The notes below the pieces were generated by a model. That model worked only from the letters and a program-made list of their open reading frames with translations, was not told where the DNA came from and ran no database searches. From contig JAFEVB010000007.1 in the NCBI GenBank assembly GCA_032629725.1, forward strand, positions 1,054,001 through 1,118,000: DNA of 64,000 bases. The letters are read 5' to 3'. This DNA is from Gremmenia infestans (Eukaryota; Ascomycota; Leotiomycetes; Helotiales; Hamatocanthoscyphaceae). The translations under genes were made by a program, and so were the position numbers. Below are positions 33,423-44,728 of this stretch, piece by piece. Every line of letters begins with the position of its first letter. Position 1 is the first letter of the stretch.

Positions 33423-36398
33423 ATGCATACGCCTTCTCTTTTTGTCGTTTCCGTGGCTTTGCTCTCAACGCTGGCTACTGCGGAACAGGATCGACCACGG
33501 TTTTATTTCCCACGGCAAATCAAGCGCGCAATATTCGTCAATTCGACAATCACTTCTAATAGCGCTCAAGAGACTTCTTCCCAAGAGTTGATCACGTCGT
33601 CATCGTCGTTCACGTCCTCTTCATCGTCGAGACGTTCGTTGTCAGATATATTTAATGGGCTAGATTCAACGACAGGTTCAACCACTGGTTCGAGTTCTAG
33701 CGCTGCAGGAACAACAGGAGGTTTATTAGACAGCCTCGTAAACCCTCTCCAGCCTACGGCATCTACTTCAAGTACAGCTTCTAGCGTGAGCAGTGCGTCT
33801 TCAGCGGCAGCATCGGGGACAACCATCAGCTCTACTACACCAGTATCGGACTCGAACACGGCTTCAACTGGAACAGGAACAAGTTCAGGCCTCGGGGCTG
33901 CGGTTACCAGCCTTTTGGACCCTCTAGTAGGATCTACTGGACTACTTCCCGCGACGGTGCTTCAGCCGACAACCACCAGTTCTGCTACTGATGCTAGTGC
34001 TTCTAGTGAAGCTAGTTCTTCCGGTCCTGTGGATACTGCAGTAGCATCTACTGGGACGCTTCCCACGACAGTACTTCAACCCACAGTCACCAGCTCTTCC
34101 GCTGAAGCTGGTGTTTCCAGCATTCTTGACCCTCTTGTAGGATCTACTGGTGTGCTTCCGTTGACAGTGCTTCAGCCGACAAGCACCAGTTCTGCTGTTG
34201 ATGCTAGCTCTTCAAACATTCTTGACCCACTCCTAGGATCTACTGGAGTTCTTCCCTTGACAGCACTTCAACCCACGATCACCTCTTCTGCTAGCGATAC
34301 TTCCGCTCCAACCTCGGCTTCGGCAGCAGCCTCGAGTAACGGCGCCATTACTTTTGGCCCAGGAGGAGTTGTGACAGCATCGACGGCTTCGACGGCCGCT
34401 GCCACTTCAACTCCAGATGCCGTCACGTCCGGTGTCACCTTCTCGGGTACTGGAGGATCAACTGCTGCTGCAGCATCTTCGACGGACACAGGGCTTCTGC
34501 CTGTTGTTGGTTCTCTCCTCAGCTCTGTGGTATCAGGGGTGACGACCGCTCTTGGAAGCGCCCCAACGACAACCTCAAGTGATTCCGTACTAAGTAACTC
34601 AGCCGCGGCCCCTTCTCTATCCGGCACGGCTCCTGTTACGGTTGCTTCCGCATCTGCATCGGATAGTGGGATTTTGACATCGCTCGCCGGTGGACTTAGT
34701 TCAGTTCTTCTACCAACAACTGTTTCCAGTGTTATTGGATCTGGTAGCTCAATTGTCGATTCTGCAGGGGCCTCAACATCGTCTGCGATAACTGGCTCAA
34801 GCGCAGGAACCACTGCTCTTGCAAGCATTATTTCCAGCATTCTTGCATCGCCCACCAGTAATCTCTTACCTACAGGATCTTCATTGACCAATACTGGGTC
34901 GATTATAACTGGAGGTAGTAGTACTGCCAACGATACATCGGTATCCGCAACTGGAACTGCAAGTTTAACGTCACCACCTGGCTCGATTATCACACCCACC
35001 GCAAGTGGAAGTGCAGCATCAGCATCGGGCATCACATTTTCATCAGGATCCCCATCAGGCATTACGGCCTCATCGGCCTCTCTCCCTACTGTCCTTTCTG
35101 GATCTTCCACGGCCAATTCTACAGAGACCGGATCAGTATCAGGAAGTCAAACTGTTCTTTCTGCTCCCAGCAGCTCGGGCAAGGGCACAGACACAGCCAC
35201 CAGCAGTAGTCTGTCAGCGATTATTGGCTCAGGATCCTCTGCATCTGCATCAATCTCTGACGCCTCCACTGCCAATGCTACAACTCCTGCGTCAATTGTA
35301 ACCGCGCCAACGACGACTGCTTCTGCCCCCGCGATCACCAGTGACGCTGGCAGCAGTGCCTCTGCTACAGCTCCGCTCAGCCCAACTGTTGCTGCCTCAA
35401 CTACTGCCTTTGCGTCTCCATCATCTAAAGCACCGGAGACCATCCTTCCAGCTAGCACGAACAGTCTCACATCGATGTGGCTTCCCCAAACAATCATTGC
35501 ACAATCTTCCGAAACCGCGAGCTCCGGTGGCCAAGCACCACTGCCAACTGGTATCCCAGCTCAGTTGCCCAGAATCATCACAAATCCCAATGCCACTGCA
35601 ACGGCTCCTGAAGGCATGACTGCGATACAACTCGGGTTCCTTTTCGAGTTGAACTATGAATTCGTTGTTAGCAACCCTTTGTCTTCTGCTCAAATTTTTA
35701 TGTTCTTGCCGAGGGGTGTAGCGGACGGGTTAGAGCTTGATCAAGAACATGTCATTTTGCACAGCTTGTACCCACTTGATACGACCGCGAAAATGGGCTT
35801 TGTTACCACTGCTGCGATGGCATATATTCCTTCTAACATGGTCGATACCCTACGCCTTAACCTCGGGAGTCCCTCGGCGATACTGTACAACAATGCAGAC
35901 CTAACCGTGAACACTCTTATCAGCTATCTGAACCCGACAATTCCTCTGATTCCTGGCGAAGGTGCTGGAGATGGTTCGGCATCGGGCACTGGGTCTAGTA
36001 GCTCTCCAACGAACACAGCTGGCAACAACAACGATGTATTCAACACTAATTCTCAAAATACCTCGTCCGGCGTCAAGGGGACGACTGCTGGTATTGCGAT
36101 GGCCTGCGTTGGGGGCGCTTCTGCTTATGGAGCTGCCATGTTCTTGCTTGCACGCAGATACAAGAAGCGCAAGCAAGCACACCGCCGAACAAGTTCTGTT
36201 GCAAGCCACTCGGAAATGCGGCAATCATCCACCCCTGGGATGTTGGGCAGCGGAGATCTATTCATGTCTGGCGGACGCCTGTCGCCTGCTGGAACAACCA
36301 ATGATCGGCACAGTAGAGGTAGTGGTGGAGGCAACTCTGCACGAACGCAACAAATCTCGGCACCCATGATGGCGGAGAACTCACTCGGCTGGAACTGA
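33423..36398 (+). CDS. Msb2-type signalling mucin, transmembrane sensor
   Basis: A single-exon frame of 991 residues. Residues 1-20 are a signal peptide (ALLSTLATA cleavage region). Residues 35-700 are a Ser/Thr/Ala/Gly mucin domain. It contains four imperfect copies, each about 32-37 residues, around LDPLVGSTGLLPATVLQPT at about residues 165-285. Residues 735-850 form the conserved extracellular module of Msb2 homologues (IQLGFLFELNYEFV, SSAQIFMFLPRGV, LYPLDTTAKMGFVTTAAMAYIP, LYNNADLTVNTLISYLNP). One membrane helix near residue 895-915 is followed by RRYKKRKQ and a short Ser-rich cytoplasmic tail. In yeast and plant-pathogenic moulds Msb2 senses surface and osmotic cues upstream of Cdc42 and the filamentous-growth/pathogenicity MAP kinase and is processed by proteolysis. 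Function here is by family. Confidence 0.88.
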   Translation: MHTPSLFVVSVALLSTLATAEQDRPRFYFPRQIKRAIFVNSTITSNSAQETSSQELITSSSSFTSSSSSRRSLSDIFNGLDSTTGSTTGSSSSAAGTTGGLLDSLVNPLQPTASTSSTASSVSSASSAAASGTTISSTTPVSDSNTASTGTGTSSGLGAAVTSLLDPLVGSTGLLPATVLQPTTTSSATDASASSEASSSGPVDTAVASTGTLPTTVLQPTVTSSSAEAGVSSILDPLVGSTGVLPLTVLQPTSTSSAVDASSSNILDPLLGSTGVLPLTALQPTITSSASDTSAPTSASAAASSNGAITFGPGGVVTASTASTAAATSTPDAVTSGVTFSGTGGSTAAAASSTDTGLLPVVGSLLSSVVSGVTTALGSAPTTTSSDSVLSNSAAAPSLSGTAPVTVASASASDSGILTSLAGGLSSVLLPTTVSSVIGSGSSIVDSAGASTSSAITGSSAGTTALASIISSILASPTSNLLPTGSSLTNTGSIITGGSSTANDTSVSATGTASLTSPPGSIITPTASGSAASASGITFSSGSPSGITASSASLPTVLSGSSTANSTETGSVSGSQTVLSAPSSSGKGTDTATSSSLSAIIGSGSSASASISDASTANATTPASIVTAPTTTASAPAITSDAGSSASATAPLSPTVAASTTAFASPSSKAPETILPASTNSLTSMWLPQTIIAQSSETASSGGQAPLPTGIPAQLPRIITNPNATATAPEGMTAIQLGFLFELNYEFVVSNPLSSAQIFMFLPRGVADGLELDQEHVILHSLYPLDTTAKMGFVTTAAMAYIPSNMVDTLRLNLGSPSAILYNNADLTVNTLISYLNPTIPLIPGEGAGDGSASGTGSSSSPTNTAGNNNDVFNTNSQNTSSGVKGTTAGIAMACVGGASAYGAAMFLLARRYKKRKQAHRRTSSVASHSEMRQSSTPGMLGSGDLFMSGGRLSPAGTTNDRHSRGSGGGNSARTQQISAPMMAENSLGWN
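33900..34290 (+). repeat. Coding tandem repeat in mucin domain
   Basis: Four imperfect units of about 96-112 bp share the core GATCTACTGG...CTTCC...GTGCTTCAGCC. They begin near 33919, 34031, 34128 and 34224 and encode the repeat GSTG(L/V)LPxTxLQPTxTSS. Copy-number change would alter extracellular length. Confidence 0.75.
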
Positions 36399-37424
36399 GT
36401 CCAATCTCTACCAGCTAATACTTCTCGCACCTCCTGTACCCATCATCGTCTGCCGATCTTTGTTCGCTTCTTGTATAGATACCCATCCATATCAGAGATA
36501 TGCCTGCCGGGCCCTTCACTTTTGAAAATGTCTCATTTTGAGCCATTATTTTGAAACTTTACCGACGAGAGTCGAAGCATAAACTACTTACACATTTTTT
36601 TTTCTTGGCCCTTCGTCTTGGCGTTGGGGAGCGCTATAATACCCCCTCATGTATCAACCTGGATCTCTTGCCACTTTTCGGCAGAGACCTTGAACGGAGG
36701 TTTATGTTTTATTGAAGAGATATAAAGATTTGCGGATGTATGGAAGGAGGTTAGGGGATATAAGGCAGGTGGCTGGCAGCAGGCTATGTGTATATTTACG
36801 ATCCCATGAACAAGGATTTTCAAAAGCTTGATGCACGCCTGGATGCTTATGAGGATATTGATAAGACGTGAGATTTCTATGTATATTGAATAGAATAATA
36901 ATTTGACACTACAAATTGGTTGGCGGGATTATATAGGTGTAATGTGAATCATCACTCGAACATCCCTTGAAAAATCCTAGTAAACTTTAGGTGTGTTTGT
37001 TGGTACCGTGACGGTCGAAATCGCAGCATTTTTAGAGCATTAGAGAAAAGGTCCTAGTCTTCAATTCTCATCCTGGTTCATAAGTGCGAAGTCCCGGAAA
37101 GCACGGAGGAAAGACAAAGTCGGCTGCCAAGTGAAAGTACGTCGTATATAAATCACATGCGCAGTAGCGTTGTCAAGGTAACCGCCTGGAAGGTACTCCG
37201 TAAACAATCCATTTACAAAGGCATAGCGCCTGTCTCTCAACATTGCAGTGCTAAACATCTGAATACCATTCCATTGTTCTTTTACAAGCACGGCCATTTG
37301 TCGCAGTTGAGAAAAGTATTGTTTGGATTCGATTTCACACGCAATCCGCAAATCTCCAACGTCATCGCATTCCAGCTCGAGTCAATGATCTGAAGTAAAC
37401 ACAACCACCGCATTCCAGGCGCAA
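36399..37424. other. Intergenic region, mucin 3' end and chitin-synthase promoter
   Basis: No coding frame was recognised. A TACTCCGTA motif lies at 37195-37203, 220 bp before the chitin synthase start. Confidence 0.5.
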
Positions 37425-40400
37425 TTGCAATTGCTGGCGCATCAAATGGCGAGCCAACATATTTCTTCGGGCCCTCCGAGCTACTCTGAGCCTCCATATT
37501 ATGACGAAGAAGAAAACAGTTCAATCCTCACAGGTCAACCTTCAGATGGCTCGCAAATCCGATTGTTGACATCACAAGATGATGCAAACAGTCGACCGTA
37601 TGTACCACCGGTTATGTTGCCGCATCCTCTGCCAATCTATCCAAATAGATTACCAAAGTCAACCCCTGAGCATCTTGGTTCTCTGAGAGAACAAGAGGAA
37701 ATAATCTCAACCTGCAAGCTGCAGAGAAAGAAGAAGCCAATGCCAGCTGTAGATTTACCAGATCTACCTGATGGGCCTTCGAAGCGGAGATCTCTCAGGC
37801 AGCCTGTCAAGTCACCTCTTGCAAAACTTGAATCACAGTTGAAGAATACAACAAGCTTACGCAATAGTACAAACAGACCATATACACCTCGCAGATCCTA
37901 CCAACCATCCGTCACATCATCCCACTCGCGAGCCCCATCCATTATCGATACAGCCCCTCCAATGGCGCCTTTAGACTCACAATACCTACCATACTCCGCA
38001 AATGGACGGCAATCACCCACCAGGTCTTGGAGTCCTGGAGGTACAACAGAATTCGGAAGGCCTCCACCGGCAAACATACAATTCGAGCCCCCAGATTTGA
38101 ATGGAAGCCCAAGACCAGGCACACCTTCTTCGCGATATGGCGGGAGTCCAAGGCGGCCACTCCCTCCAGCTCCTCTCTTCTCCGGCCCTGGTGCATCAGC
38201 CCGCAATTCTGTCTTCGCCGACGATGCCACAATTTCAATCCCCCTGGAGAACGATATAGGAGATGGGGACGATGTTTTTGGCCCCGACAGTCCTGTCAAA
38301 TCCGAAGCCAGACACAGCTTGAAGACAAGAGAATCTTACATGTCGAATGAGACCCTTACGGAAGATGTGGATGAAAAGGAGTATGTCGAACATCGCGGGC
38401 CAGCACCAGATGGGAAACAAGAGCGACGAGGAGCACGACAGGCACAGATGGCCAAGAAAGAAGTCCGGCTGATCAATGGAGAGCTTATTCTTGAGTGTAA
38501 GATTCCGACTATATTATATAGTTTCCTACCGCGACGGGACGAAATCGAATTCACACATATGCGATATACTGCTGTTACATGCGATCCCGATGATTTCGTG
38601 TCGAAAGGTTACAAACTGCGTCAGAATATTGGAACTACAGCAAGAGAGACGGAGCTGTTCATTTGCGTCACGATGTACAACGAGAATGAAATCGATTTCA
38701 CGAGAACTATGCACGCAGTTATGAAGAATATTTCGCATTTCTGCTCCCGGTCAAAGTCGAGAACTTGGGGAGAGCATGGGTGGCAGAAGATCGTTGTTTG
38801 CATTATCTCCGATGGACGACAGAAGGTTCATCCTCGAACATTAGACGCTTTGGCAGCTATGGGTGTTTACCAGGACGGCATTGCCAAAAATTTGGTCAAT
38901 CAGAAGGAGGTGCAAGCCCATGTGTACGAATATACGACACAAGTCTCTCTCGATTCGGATCTCAAATTCAAAGGAGCCGAAAAAGGAATTGTCCCTGTCC
39001 AGATGATCTTTTGTATGAAGGAGAGGAACGCTAAGAAGTTGAACTCGCATAGATGGTTCTTCAACGCTTTTGGACGAGCTCTGACACCAAATATCTGCAT
39101 CCTCTTGGACGTTGGGACGAAACCGGGAGGCAATTCTCTCTACCATCTGTGGAAGGCCTTTGACACTGACTCCAATGTGGCTGGTGCTTGTGGTGAGATC
39201 AAAGCTATGAAAGGCAGATGGGGCCTTTCTCTATTAAACCCTCTGGTTGCTTCGCAAAATTTCGAGTATAAGATGTCTAATATTCTGGACAAGCCCTTGG
39301 AGAGTGTATTTGGCTATATTACCGTGTTGCCTGGTGCTTTGAGTGCTTACCGATACCATGCTCTTCAGAATGACCACACTGGCCATGGCCCTTTGAGTCA
39401 ATATTTCAAGGGGGAGACTTTAGCAGGTCAGAATGCCGATGTTTTTACAGCGAATATGTATCTGGCGGAAGATCGTATTCTATGTTGGGAGTTGGTGGCT
39501 AAGAGAGATGAGAGATGGGTCTTGAAATTTGTCAAGAGCTGTACCGGAGAGACTGATGTGCCAGGTAAGTGATCTGACTTCCATAATGGGATCATACTGA
39601 CTATTTAGATTCCGTTCCCGAATTTATCTCACAACGTAGAAGATGGCTTAATGGAGCCTTCTTCGCCGCTGTTTACTCGCTTGTCCATTTCAGGCAAATC
39701 TGGAAGACAGACCATACCATCGCCCGAAAAATCCTCCTCCATATCGAATTCATCTATCAATTCGTCAGCTTGCTGTTCACCTACTTCTCTCTCGCCAACT
39801 TCTATCTCACTTTCTACTTCGTAGCTGGCTCACTTGCCGATCCTCTGGTCGATCCCTTCGGCCACCACATAGGTCTTTACCTGTTTACCATTTTCCGCTA
39901 CACTATTGTCCTTCTCACCTGCACACAATTCATCCTGTCCATGGGCAACCGACCTCAAGGTGCCAAACGGCTCTACTTCTCATCCATGGTAATATACGGT
40001 ATAATCATGACCTACAACACCTTCGCATGCGTCTGGATCGTAGTCCGGCAACTCACAAAATCAGACTCAAACCTCCACCTTGGTAACAATGTCTTCACCA
40101 ACCTCATCATCTCCACCGCCTCCACAGTAGGCCTCTACTTCCTCATGTCCTTCCTCTACCTCGACCCCTGGCACATGTTCACTTCTGCCGCTCAATACTT
40201 CATGCTCCTCCCCTCCTATATCTGTACCTTACAAGTCTACGCCTTCTGCAACACGCACGATATATCCTGGGGCACAAAGGGCGACAACATAATACACACT
40301 GATCTTGGCGCCGCTATGGGGCATGGCAAAGGCACAACGGTAGAGCTCGAGATGCCTTCTGAACAGCTCGACATCGACTCCGGCTACGATGAAGCCTTAC

Positions 40401-40786
40401 GCAACCTCCGCGACCGCGTCGAAGTCCCTGTGCCAGAAATATCCGAATCCCAGCAGCAAGAAGATTACTACAAATCCGTGCGCACATACATGGTCGTAAC
40501 CTGGATGGTAGCAAACGCCATACTGGCTATGGCCGTGAGTGAAGCTTATAGCGGCGCGGAAATTGGCAGTAATTTCTACCTGAGCTTTATCCTCTGGAGT
40601 GTGGCGATCTTGGCGTTCTTCAGGGCCCTGGGGAGTAGTGCGTTTGGCATTATCAATGCCATAGAGGCTATTGTTGAAGGGAGGGTGCGGATGACGATGA
40701 AGATGCCCAAGTGGCTGGGTGGCATGAACCTGGGGGAGAAGTTTAGGGATGGGATTAGTAGTTTTGGGGGTAGTGTTAAGAGCTGA
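37425..40786 (+). CDS. Chitin synthase, class I/II (division 1)
   Basis: Two exons, 37425-39564 and 39609-40786, with a 44-bp GTAAGT...TTTAG intron, give 1105 residues. The intron junction restores PDSVPEFISQRRRWLNG. Residues 1-330 are a disordered Pro/Ser-rich tail. The chitin-synthase N region starts near 345 (EVRLINGELILECKIPT). Catalytic motifs follow: ILLDVGTKPG, the EDR triad (AEDRILCWE, near 682) and QRRRW (near 722), the acceptor-site signature. About seven membrane helices follow. It polymerises UDP-GlcNAc into wall chitin at the plasma membrane. The stretch SLDSDLKFKGAEKG and the absence of an extra N-terminal transmembrane or myosin domain favour class I. The start could instead be ATG 37446 (MASQHISS). 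It lies 1 kb downstream of the mucin gene. Confidence 0.92.
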
Positions 40787-42322
40787 ATGTTTGATCGAGC
40801 TTTTACGAGAAGAGAAGATTTTTGGTTGTTTTTTTCTAATGCAGGATTCTGAGCGGCATGGATGGGAAAGAAAGCTTGGGTGTTTTATTGGAAGAATGGA
40901 ATGGAATGGAATGGAATGGATGTTTCTTGGATGGGAAATATAGGGATGCGCTGTGATGGGGTAATGACATGGTACGTGCTATTGTTTGTATATGATGATG
41001 GATGGATACCTTTGGGGCTTGAATGTTTGGCGTTTTGTTCGTGTAGAATAGGAGTATATTTGGTTCGGTTCAGTCCATTAAACCAAAATCTTTTCCGGTT
41101 TATATCAGACGACTCACCAATGTGCGTGCAAGATGTTGGCCAGTAGTGAGGAGGTCAGCTTCCTTCAAGTGAAGAATGTTCAAGTGAATTTTTAAATCTT
41201 ATGTACTATACAAGGCGCCTCTTCCAAATAAGGCAAAGGCTAGAATAACTAAGGCTATCGACAGGGAGCGTCGGTCAACCCTCTTAGTCCTTTCTATTCG
41301 ACGACGTCAGCCTCCCTCTCCAAGCTCGGAAGTCATGGATGGCGCTGCAGCCAGATCTAGCATCCTTTGCCATAAATTAACCTTTGCTTAGTTATTTTCT
41401 TGTAATTCACAAATACAATGCTAAAGCTCGGTGAGTCCGATTAAGTGTATGTTTTGCTGTCAAGAAAACATTTACTATCGTTGGTGTTTTCCGTTTGTTC
41501 GTTCATTCATTCGTTTGAGAAGAGTGAGAAGAGTGAGTCTTAGCATACAATTTCAACGAGGTAACGCTCACAGCAAGCAAAGAAGGGAGATCGATTTCTT
41601 AGCTAAGAATGAATATCTTGGTTGTACTACCAAGCTGTCCGCGTCAGCCATGTCTTTTGCTCGATAGACTTGTCGAGTGTCACTTTCTTCTGTGTGGAAG
41701 GAAGATGGTGGGTTCTTTTATAGATGAATGGGGGTCTTGGTCTGGTTATTTACTAGTCAAGCCTAGTTTGATACGGTAATTTCTTTGATTACTTGATATA
41801 GGTTTACCAAGTGTATTGTAATACTAAAAAAGTTATAAATAAGCGCAAAGCTCCTATTTAATGAGCGGAGATCCAACCTTATATAGAACCTTTGTTCCGC
41901 AGCGGGCGACCGCTAGTTGTCAGGTCGAGAAGTCGAACTTCCTAGTCATATATTTAAGCAGTTTGCTTATAGCTAGAAGTGTTATTGATGATAAGGAAGA
42001 TGAGGCTCGATACTAATGTATAAACTTAGTTATATTTTAATTGGTTATGTTATTGCGTGGGTCTCAAAGCTTCACTTTAGCGGAGTTGCCTAGTTCAGGC
42101 ACTGATGAATTCTACACTCTTAAGTTTCGTCATTTCATTAAGGCTACAGGAACTGTCCCCTGTGACTTAGGACTCTTCTTTAAATAAGATAGCTTTCCAG
42201 TTCGCTGACAAAGCGTTTAGGTATGAATGTATCCCTAACCTCTGTCTCTACCCCAACACCAACTCCAACACCACAACACAAATCAACACCCTCCGCGCGC
42301 CACCGATTCTGAAAAACAAGAC
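40787..42322. other. Intergenic region with a short AATGG repeat
   Basis: No coding frame was recognised. Five copies of AATGG lie at 40895-40919 in the likely 3' UTR of the chitin synthase. Confidence 0.5.
40895..40919. repeat. (AATGG)5 microsatellite
   Basis: Five exact tandem copies of AATGG occur about 110 bp after the chitin synthase stop codon. Confidence 0.9.
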
Positions 42323-43128
42323 ATGGATGAAATCATACCGAATCTCTACCTCGGCGAGTTTGTCATTCTTCTTCCCTCCCCCCTCTATCCCGCGCTTCTT
42401 TGATTTTCTAAAGTGGTGAATAACCCGGCCTAGCATCCTCTCAAGCTACAACACGACCCTCCTACTCACAAAGCACATCTCAACCATCCTCTCGTTAACC
42501 GACCAACCGCTGCCGCGCTGGCCCAGGGGCAAATACGCAGAGCTGGAGATCACGCACAAGGAGTTCCAGATTCAGGATGATGAGCTGGAGGATCTGCTGG
42601 GGATACTGGGGGAGGCGTGTGATGTTGTTGAGGGGGTGCTACAGGTGCCGGTGAAAGAAAGAAGGAAGGAAGGAAGATGGGAGGGAGGGGAAAAGGGGAG
42701 GAGTGTTGGTTCACTGTGGACTGGGGGTAAGTAGGAGTGGGAGTGTGGTTGTTGGATACTGTATGTATGTTTTTGGCCTTCTTATCTGGTTATCTATCTC
42801 GACCTTCCCAGCCAGCCGTTCCTTGATATCGATAAGACTGAAGTGAGGGTGTGAAGTTGGGAACTTGAGAGAGAGAGGGAGGGAGAGTTACAGTAAACTA
42901 TGCTGATGATAACTAAAAGTAATGCGGGCGCAGAGTAAAGATAGAGATGCGATCCTGGAATTCGTGAAGCGGGCACGGCCGCGCGTGCAGCCGAATACGG
43001 GGTTCTGGGAACAGTTGGGTGTTTGGGGGGGATTGCGGGTTTGTGGTTTGGGAGGATGGAGAGGGGGGTGGGGGAGGGAAGAGGGTGGAGATGCGGAGGA
43101 GGGTTGTGAGATATGGTATCAATGTTGA
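42323..43128 (+). CDS. Small dual-specificity phosphatase
   Basis: The proposed exons are 42323-42357, 42434-42644, 42688-42760 and 42920-43128 (175 residues). No long open frame exists, so the gene is visible only after splicing. It opens MDEIIPNLYLGDILSSYN, the usual start of small DUSPs. HKEFQIQDDELEDLLGILGEACDVV carries the general-acid Asp region. Exon 3 gives VLVHCGLGVSRSGSVVVGY, the P-loop HC(X5)RS with nucleophile Cys92 and Arg98. Exon 4 gives LMRAQSKDRDAILEFVKRARP and PNTGFWEQL, the conserved end. The family removes phosphate from Tyr and Ser/Thr. Intron 2 (42645-42687, 43 bp) is almost all purine with GGAA repeats and lacks a pyrimidine tract, so this junction is least certain; a frameshift instead of an intron is possible. 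The C-terminal 30 residues are Gly/Trp/Glu rich. Confidence 0.7.
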
Positions 43129-44728
43129 CGTGGTGGATAGGGAGGGGAGAGGACTCAGAGGAGGGGATGAGAGGTTGATTTAGATACTTGGGGGCTATTT
43201 AGGACTTGATATTGTAAACTTAGCACCCAGGTAGGAAAAATGATATGATACTGCGAACATGTTTGATTGATCTGAGCTGCAAATGAGGAAGAGAGTAAGT
43301 ATGGTACCGGTCCTGTGGTCTCAACGTCCTTGACATGGCATTCCACTTTTCAATCGGACATTGAGAGGATAAATAGCCGCGAAGGTTGTAGCATAGCAGC
43401 ATGCACTTGCAATTGGACGCTGAACTATAACCAAGTCACACTTGTAACTGCTTACCTTGCTCCAAACGCCTACGTGCAAGGAAAGTGTTTATTATACCGC
43501 ATTTCTCTATCAATTGTCTAGCATACCAGCTCCACGTCAGACACCGGATTAGCATCTCAATATACCTACAGCATCTTATGGGGACGTTCTATCCGAGATG
43601 AGTTATACGTCGTATACAAGGGGTGAATGCAATGTGATGTCAAAGAGAACTCCGAGGGCCAAAGTCCGCGGAATTAACCACCAAACCCCGGAGCCGAGCT
43701 GAGTCAGAAAAGAAATCCGGTGAGATGTTGTTTCAAGTGAGAAGGAACAAAGGGTGTCCGTAGTACGGTGGTAAGACGGTTGGAAACAAATAGTATAGAG
43801 GTAGGGAAAGGCAAAATAAGACGGGCGAGCATATATGCAGCTAATGGATTAGTTAGATCGGAAGTTAGAGTGTCATCTATATTGTTGTTCCTTGGCATCT
43901 CGATGTCTCTGATCTGTACATTGGTCGCAATTCATAGGGTCTAAGTAAAAGAGAGGATCTGTCTTGACGTGATGAAATATTTAACCCCACCTACGTAGGT
44001 AGGTAGAAGTTGCCTAGTTGCTTAGTTTTCATTAGATCAAAAGGTGGTTACCTTACTCCGTATATAAGCTTATTCATCGTAAGTGGAGGCGCAAAAGCTT
44101 ATATTTTGGAGACAAGCTGGGGAAAAAAAAGGTAATTTAGGAGAAAACACCACGTCGTACAGCTTTCAATTTACCGGTAGACTAGTAGATCCATATAATG
44201 TCCATGTCTCCTCACTCCGTCTTACAACAAACAACCACTCCGCTCTGTCGCACGCATCGCATCTTTTAAATCCGATTAAAGGCGAGCGCAAGTTTTAGCC
44301 TCTATAGGCATACTGTATACCTACGCCTACACCTACGCCTACGCCTAGGTAGGTGCTTAGGCTCCGTTATCCGACGCGCTTCTCCTTTCTCATTGGCTGT
44401 CCAAAGTAACATCTGGGGCACAGATCAAATGAAGATCCGTGCATGAACGACGAGCAAGGTTTGTGATCCCTCCCTCTGTGCGAGATTCCGTGACTTCGAC
44501 TTCTCGGCGCCTCGCGTTTTGGATGCGCCGATATATATCAGCCATAGACGCCATGAGCATGGTAATCATGGTAAAGGGGCTGCATACATAAAGGTAGGTG
44601 TCGCCGTCACCGGCAAAAGTAAACAAGTGTTTCTCGTACTACTCAAACTCGAGTACGGTAAAGGTTTCAACACTCAAGGACAAAGCAGTCGCTATATATA
44701 ACTAGGTAACAGTTTGGCATACCCCACG
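43129..44728. other. Intergenic region with promoter of the DUF3112 gene
   Basis: No coding frame was recognised. It contains a TACTCCGTA motif followed by TATAAG at 44054-44067, and five hexamers related to CCTACG at 44320-44349. Confidence 0.45.
44320..44349. repeat. CCTACG hexanucleotide repeat
   Basis: Five consecutive hexamers read CCTACG, CCTACA, CCTACG, CCTACG and CCTAGG. They lie about 380 bp before the start codon of the membrane-protein gene. Confidence 0.8.

Noticed and set aside
33566..35497. Long minus-strand frames opposite the mucin gene (up to 282 codons)
   Set aside because: They mirror the Ser/Thr codon bias of the plus-strand mucin; signal peptide, conserved Msb2 module and membrane helix are all on the plus strand.
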